This document shows positions 58,332 through 64,000 of a stretch of 64,000 nucleotides of DNA, in pieces; within the stretch, counting starts at the first letter, position 1; each line of letters opens with the position of its first letter. The position numbers and the translations under genes were made by a program. The notes beneath the pieces are model-generated. The model was not told the origin of the DNA and did not search any database. It saw nothing but the letters and a program-made list of their open reading frames with translations. This DNA is from Telopea speciosissima (Eukaryota; Streptophyta; Magnoliopsida; Proteales; Proteaceae). Location: contig NC_057923.1 in the NCBI RefSeq assembly GCF_018873765.1, forward strand, positions 20,059,913 to 20,123,912, given 5' to 3'.

Positions 58332-58518
58332 ATGGAGCTTAGAACTCAACGACAACGAAGTTATGCTTGTTAACAGTATCAGTGAAGTTGGAGGTATCAA
58401 GGGTGACCACAAACTCCCCAGCCTTGCCTTCTTCTTCGGCAGCAGAGACTAATCTATGAAACGAAGTGAAAAGACAGAAAACAAAAATGCAGAAGCAGAT
58501 CGGAACCCTAGACACCAT
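58332..58518 (-). pseudogene. Captured first exon of a protein disulfide isomerase gene
   Basis: Starts MVSRVPICFCIFVFCLFTSF, a signal peptide. The mature start follows: AAEEEGKAGEFVVTLDTSNF, then TDTVNKHNFVVVEF. In PDI the next residues are YAPWCGHC. Here the Tyr codon is TAA (58339-58341), after which the APW codons are still readable and a splice donor (gtattg) begins at the position expected for PDI intron 1. So exon 1 with the start of its intron was copied from genomic DNA, and the active-site exon was left out. PDIs form and rearrange disulfides in the ER; this fragment cannot. Confidence 0.8.
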
Positions 58519-58890
58519 AGCTAGAGCGCTCTCTCTCTCTTGTCTGCGGAAAATGGACTGTCCGCGCCTGTCTCGTCTCTTTCTTCTCTGAAGATGCCTA
58601 TCCACAAAATTCATGAAATCTGCCACTTTTGCTCTAACTCGCTTCTTCCCTAGTTCAACATTATACAACCCATCATCACAGTCAAGACTGGTAACAAAAC
58701 TCCAGATGTACTTCCACCTTATTCTTTTCTCTTCCTCATGAGACATAATTCTTTTAGGAAAAGGGTATAAACCAGTTGTTTCCATGATTCCAGAGAAGAT
58801 GAGTAGAATATGGGGGAAGATGATGAGAAACGAACGGTTTTTCAGGAATGAAGATGGAATATGTTCTGAAGTCGGGTCGGGTTTCGTCAA
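58339..58890 (-). other. Chimeric 183-codon frame (TIR + unknown + PDI exon 1)
   Basis: An uninterrupted frame joins TIR sequence (residues 1 to about 35), an unrecognised charged part (about 36-124, including RAKVADFMNFVDRHLQ) and the PDI signal peptide/exon 1 (125-182). Expression is unknown. It is the only long chimeric frame in this element and resembles the fused frames known from Pack-MULEs. Confidence 0.4.
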
Positions 58891-59487
58891 AGGAGAGGGT
58901 GAGAGAGGAAGATGGGTGAATATGGGTTAAAACTTTCCTTTCAAATTTAGGACCGTTTGATGTAAACCTGTCCAGGTGTAAGAATCTTCGATGGGTGCTG
59001 GACTGTCCAGCTCTTGCCACGGCTGGACAGGAGCCAGATCCAAAGGGGGAAGAGAAAGAGAAATGAGAGGTTTTGAAGAATGAAGTCGGGTCGGGTTTAG
59101 GAGTTCAAACGAGAGAGTGACAGACAGAGATGGACTAAAATGTCCATCATATTGATGACCGTTGGATATATTTAATGCCAGGTGTAATGATCTAAAAAGG
59201 TGTTGCACCGTCCAGCTCTCGCCACGGCTAGACAGGAGCCAGGTCCGAATATTAACGTTAGAGGATTATGTATGAGCTGGATAGATAAGGGAATATTACT
59301 GTACGAAGTTAGTTACAACCATCGGTACTACGCTTATATATAAGGTAGGCCAAAAGATAATGAATGGCACGTTGAAGGTTAATCTCCTCTTCTCTCTTTT
59401 TCTGCTAGGAGGTGCTGCCCTCTAAAGTAGCAAATATCTCTTAACTTACCATTTGGTGCTCTCGTTGAGAGCTATTCATCCACCGCC

Positions 59488-59820
59488 ATGGCCGACGAAA
59501 CCAGACTACGCCAACTCGATGAGGCGGTGAAAACTCTAAGCGAAGCAACACAAGGGCACAGTGATCGCCTAGACTCCCTTCAATCCACACTCACCTCCCA
59601 ACAGCAAGCTAAATCTGAGCTTGTCGTTCGCTTCACCACCATGGATGGCCGCCTGGAGGAGGCACTCCATCTTTCTCCATCACTGGAAACGCAATCGTCA
59701 ACCCCTGAAGCAACCTTTAGCCAGGCAAACCTAGTGACCAACCATCCTTTTCCAACCTTACTACTTCCTACACTGGCAAGATCGTCTCCAGATCTCTTCG
59801 TTCCATATCACCCCTTTTAG
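59488..59820 (+). pseudogene. gypsy gag N-terminal fragment, unit 1
   Basis: 110 codons starting MADETRLRQLDEAVKTLSEA, with a heptad-like coiled coil typical of plant gypsy gag, followed by a Ser/Pro/Thr-rich stretch. It lacks the following FPRFDGIDPVGW-type capsid block (deleted here, present in units 2 and 3). No zinc knuckle. Confidence 0.65.
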
Positions 59821-61047
59821 AGGTGGCAAACCTTGAAACTCAAATTAAACAAATGAATTAAAGACGAAACCCATTACCCAACACAGAGTGCCACTAAAAA
59901 AGAGAAATAATTGCAGAGAGAAAGACCAATCCACCTGAAATTTCAGGGGAAAAAAACCCCTGAATTTTTTCCCTTTGTTCAATCCGCCTTTCTCTCTTTC
60001 ACCCTCCTTCCCCTGCACTATTACCTTACTACACTTTTTAACCCTCAAACTTTCTAGTTTTTTTTTTTTCTCCCCTTAAAATTTTCAAGACTCAGAATCG
60101 GATCTATGAATTCATCACTAGCAGAGGGTTTGCCATCACTGTAATCATCACTTTTTTATTCAAGCATTATCACTTGAAAAAGGTAGACCTCATTTCCTCT
60201 ATCCTATCCCCCCACCAATTTCCTGTAACTTTCCAACGGAGATTTTGCTTTTATTTCTCTTTTCTGTGAAGTGTAAGTATATTTTGGGTCTATAGATCTT
60301 GTTTTCTTCTTGGTCCTTCTGTCAGATCTAGGTGGAGTTGTCGCTAGAATGCATGATTTTCTTTTCAAGATCTAATTTCTATTGTATAAAAGCTAGTTGA
60401 ATCGAGGGTTGGAAGGTTCTAGTTCTTTTCAAGATCTGATTTTTGTTGTATATAAGCTTGTTGAAGGCTTGGGAGGTACCAGGCTCCAGCTATTGAACCT
60501 TAGTCTTCCTCTCTTTTTCTTGTTTATCTGTTAGGGTTTTAGGTTTACAAAGCAGAGTCACTCAATTGCACACCTGTGTCGTCGGATCCCTTGAAGAAGA
60601 TGCAGAAAGGGGGAAAAGAAAGAGAAACGAGAGGTTTTGAAGAATGAAGTCGGGTCGGGTTCAGGAGTTCAAACGAGAGAGTGAGAGAGAGAAGGATTAA
60701 AATATCCCTCATATTGATGACCATTGGATATATTTAATGTCAGGTGTAATGATCTAAAAGGGTGCCACACCGACCAACTCCCGCCATGACTGGATAGGAG
60801 CCAAGTCCGAATATTAACATTATAGGATTATGTATGAGCTGGATAGGTAAGGGAATATTACTGTATGGAGTTAGTAACAACCATCTATACTACGCTTATA
60901 TAAGGTAGGCCAAAAGATAATGAATGGCACATTGAAGGTTAATCTCCTCTTCTCTCTTTTTCTTCTAGGAGGTGCTGCCCTCTAAAGTAGCAAATGTCTT
61001 TTAACCTACTATTTGGTGCTCTCGTTGAGAGCTATTCATCCACCACC

Positions 61048-61500
61048 ATGGCCAACGGATCCAAAATACGCCAACTCGATGAGGTGGTGAAAACTCTGTG
61101 CGAAGCAACGCAAGGGCACAGTGATCGCCTAGATTCCCTTCAATCCACACTCACCTCCCAACAGCAAGCTATATCTGAGCTTGTTGTTCACTTCACCACC
61201 ATGGATGGCCGCCTGGAGTAGGCACTCCATCTTTCTCCTCCACTGGAAACGCCATCGTCAACCCCTAAAGCAACCTCTGGCTAGGCAAACCGAGTGACCA
61301 ACCTTCCCTTCCCAACCTTACCACTTCCTACACTGGCCTTCCAAACTTGAACGATCCGATTGGAGTTTCCACGCTTCGACGGGATTGATCCAGTAGGCTA
61401 GATTTTTAAGCTGAGAGGTTCTTCGATTATCACAGAATGGCCGATGAGCAACGTCTCCAGATCTCTTCGTTCCATAGCACACCTTTTAGACGTGACAAAC
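61048..61500 (+). pseudogene. gypsy gag N-terminal fragment, unit 2
   Basis: Starts MANGSKIRQLDEVVKTLCEA; a TAG at 61219-61221 ends it. Further on, the capsid start (LEFPRFDGID) is readable near 61355-61390, with a stop nearby. Same layout as unit 1 plus the ~100 bp missing there. Confidence 0.6.
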
Positions 61501-62700
61501 CTTGAAACTCAAATTAAACAAATGAATTATAGACGAAACCCATTACCCAACACAGAGTGCCACTAAAAAAGAGAAATAATTGCAAAGAGAAAGACCAATC
61601 CACCTGAAATTTCAGGGGGGAAAACCCCCAAATTTTTTCCCTTTGTTTTTCGCTCTTTCACCCTCCTCCCCTTCCAGTATTCCCTTACTACACTTTTTAA
61701 CCATCAAACTTTCTGGTTCTTTTTTTCTCCCCTTGAAATTTCCAAGACTCAGAATCAGATCTATGAATTCATCACCTGCAGAGGGTTTGTCATCATTGTA
61801 ATCATCACTTTTTTATTCAAGCGTTATCACTTGAAAAAGGTAGACCTCATTTCCTCTATCCTATCCCCCACCAATTTTTGGTAACTTTCCAACTGAGATT
61901 TTGCTTTTATTTCCCTTTTCTGTGAAGTGTAGGTATATTTTGGGTCTATAGATCTTGTTTTCTTCTTGGTTCTTCTATCAGATCTAGGCGGAGTTGTCGC
62001 TAGAATGCATGATTTTCTTTTCAAGATCTAATTTATGTTGTATAAAAGCTTGTTGAATCGAAGGTTGGGAGGTTCCAGTTCTTTTCAAGATCTGATTTCT
62101 GTTGTATATAAGCTTGTTGAAGGCTTGGGAGATACCAAGCTCCAACTATTGAACCTTAGTCTTCCTCTCTTTTTCTTGTTTATCAGTTAGGGTTTTAGGT
62201 TTACAAAGCAGAGTCACTCAATCGCACACCTTTGTCGCCGGATCCCTTGAAGAAGATGCAGAAAGGGGGAAGAGAAAGAGAAAAGAGGTTTTGAAGAATG
62301 AAGTCGGTCGGGTTCAAGAGTTCAAACGAGAGAGTGAAGGAGAGATAGATTAAAATATCCCTCATATTGATGACCGTTGGATATATTTAATGCCAGGTGT
62401 AACGATCTAAAAGGGTGTTGCACCGTCCAGCTCCCGCCACGGCTGGACAAGAGCCAGGTCCAAATATTAACATAAGAGGATTATGTATGAGCTGGATAGG
62501 TAAGGGAATATTACTGTACGGAGTTAGTTACAACCATCTGTACTGCGCTTATATAAGGTAGGCCAAAAGATAATGAATGGCACATTGAAGATTAATCTCC
62601 TCTTCTCTCTTTTTCTTCTAGAAGGTGCATCCCTCTAAAGTAGCAAATATCTCTTAACCTACCATTTGGTGCTCTCGTTGAGAGCTATTCATCCACCACC

Positions 62701-63160
62701 ATGGCCGACGGAACCAAAGTACGCCAACTCAATGAGGCGGTGAAAACTCTGTGCGAAGCAACGCAAGGGCACAATGATTGCCTAGTCTCCCTTCAATCCA
62801 CACTCACCTCCCAATAACAAGCTATATCTGAGCTTGTCGTTCGCTTCACCACCATGGCTGGCCGCCTGGAGGCACTCCGTCTTTCTCCTCCACTGGAAAC
62901 ACCATCGTCAACCCCTGAAGCAACCTCTAGCCAGGCAAACCGAGTGACCAACCATCCTTTCCCAACCTTACCACTTCCTACACTGGCCTTCCAAACTTGA
63001 ATGATCCGATTGGAGTTTCCACGCTTCGACGGGATTGATCCAGTAGGCTGGATTTTTAAGGCTGAGAGGTTCTTCGATTATCACGGAACGGCCGATGAGC
63101 AACGTCTCCAGGTCTTTTTGTTCCATATCACCCCTTTTAGACGTGGCAAACCTTGAAACT
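62701..63160 (+). pseudogene. gypsy gag N-terminal fragment, unit 3
   Basis: Starts MADGTKVRQLNEAVKTLCEA and stops at TAA 62815-62817. The capsid block (FPRFDGIDPVGWIFK, AERFFDYHGTADEQRLQ) is readable further down near 63015-63110 after a frameshift. All three units carry different lesions, so they decayed independently after amplification. Confidence 0.6.
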
Positions 63161-64000
63161 CAAATTAAACAAATGAATTATAGACGAAATCCATTACCCA
63201 ACACAGAGTGCCACTAAAAAAGAGAAATAATTGCAGAGAGAAAGACCAATCCACCTGAAATTTCAAGGGGAAAAACCCTCGAATTTTTTTCCTTTGTTCA
63301 ACCTGCCTTTCTCTCTTTCACCCTCCTCCCCTTGCACTATTCCCTTACTACACTTTTTAACCCTCAAACTTTCTGGTTTTTTTTCTCCCCTTGAAATTTC
63401 CAAGACTCAGAATCGGATCTATGAATTCATCACTTGCAGAGGGTTTGTCATCACTGTAATCATCATTTTTTATTCAAGCGTTATCACTTGGAAAAGGTAG
63501 ACCTCATTTCCTCTATCCTATCCCCCACCAATTTCCTGTAACTTTCTAACTGAGATTTTACTTTTATTTCCCTTTTTTGTGAAGTGTAGGTATATTTTGG
63601 GTCTGTAGATCTTGTTTTCTTCTTGGTCCTTCTGTCAGATCTAGGTGGAGTCGTCACTAGAATGCATGATTTTCTTTTCAAGATCTAATTCCTATTGTAT
63701 AAAAGCTTGTTGAATCGAGGATTGGGAGGTTCCAGTTCTTTTCAAGATCTGATTTCTGTTGTATATAAGCTTGTTGAAGGTTTGGGAGGTACCAGGCTCC
63801 AGCTATTAAACATTAGTCTTCCTCTTTTTTTCTTGTTTATCTGTTAGGGTTTTAAGTTTACAAAGCAGAGTCACTCAATCGTACACCTGTGTCGCCGAAT
63901 CCCTTGAAGAAGATGCAGAAAGGGGGAAGAGAAAGAGAGACAAGAAGTTTTAAAGAATGAAGTCGGGTCGGGTTCAGGAGTTTAAACGAGAGAGTGAGAG

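Larger units (their letters stand above)
57613..59041. mobile_element. Nested Pack-MULE-like element carrying a PDI gene fragment
   Basis: Inverted repeats of about 220-230 bp: tctggctcctgtccaaccgt near 57615 against ggctggacaggagccagatc near 59040, continuing through the accctacccgac/gtcgggtcggg region. The disrupted host sequence shows aaagaggta (57606-57614) versus aaaggggga (59042-59050), a decayed 9-bp duplication. It carries the first exon of a protein disulfide isomerase gene. No transposase. Confidence 0.75.
57406..59246. mobile_element. Mutator-like element with ~100-bp TIRs (outer)
   Basis: The left TIR (57406-57505) starts ggatctgactcttgtccagc; the right TIR (about 59147-59246) mirrors it and ends gacaggagccaggtcc. 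Target duplication: caatattaa (57397-57405) and gaatattaa (59247-59255), 8 of 9 bp. The inside is mostly filled by a second element of the same TIR family (57613-59041). The right part of this element recurs in each unit of the downstream array. Confidence 0.75.
59247..64000 (+). repeat. Tandem array of gypsy LTR/gag plus MULE-end units (1.56-1.65 kb)
   Basis: Units: 59247-60808, 60809-62461, 62462 to beyond the window. Each unit contains an LTR-like segment (tgagctggatag... to about ctcttaac), a primer-binding-like tttggtgctctcgttgag, a gag start, a long non-coding piece with exon/intron-like sequence, and the right end of the Mutator-like element with its TIR. gag start codons lie at 59488, 61048 and 62701 (steps of 1560 and 1653 bp). 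The first unit lacks about 100 bp in gag. The array continues past the window end. Confidence 0.88.

Noticed and set aside
58339..58518. A functional secreted PDI-like peptide
   Set aside because: The exon ends in a stop before the CGHC active site and sits in a transposon; nothing supports expression.

Overview
The window looks like nuclear DNA of a flowering plant, most likely a dicot. Genes have short exons with GT-AG introns, a complete GLABRA2-type HD-ZIP IV gene is present, and intergenic DNA is AT-rich and full of plant transposons (L1-type LINEs, Ty1/copia and Ty3/gypsy remnants, Mutator-like elements, MITEs, plant-mobile-domain sequence). Species cannot be named from the sequence.

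Only two genes look intact, both on the minus strand: a five-exon tetraspanin-like gene (7384-8663, 205 aa) and a ten-exon GLABRA2-like homeodomain-leucine zipper gene (35625-41059, 756 aa). A decayed ABI-like (ABIL, SCAR/WAVE complex) gene lies at about 55420-56410. The other coding traces are transposon genes or pieces of host genes inside transposons.

Layout: 1-5.1 kb holds MITEs and one small LTR element that has taken three further insertions, one of them a Mutator-like element carrying the first exon of a ninja/AFP-family gene. 6.5-8.7 kb has another gene-fragment-like TIR element beside the tetraspanin gene. 9.3-19.9 kb is a block of three LINE copies, one split by a 1.5 kb element with long terminal inverted repeats and gene-like interior. 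19.9-25.4 kb has GC palindromes, two tandem arrays (32-39 bp and ~97 bp units) and a broken plant-mobile-domain gene. 28.7-35.3 kb is a MITE split by a 5'-truncated LINE and a dead copia element. 35.6-41.1 kb is the GL2-like gene, with hairpin elements in its introns. 46.1-53.2 kb is an old direct duplication (about 2.5-2.7 kb unit); its second copy received a Mutator-like element with a CIPK kinase fragment. 57.2-64 kb is a gypsy 3' end followed by a tandem array (about 1.56-1.65 kb units) of gypsy gag plus Mutator-like sequence, next to a nested element carrying the first exon of a protein disulfide isomerase gene.

The main theme is gene-fragment capture: at least five separate TIR elements carry host-gene-like exons, three of them recognisable (ninja/AFP, CIPK, PDI). 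Most have visible 7-9 bp target duplications. No new enzymatic or defence system is evident; the novelty lies in these composite and nested elements.
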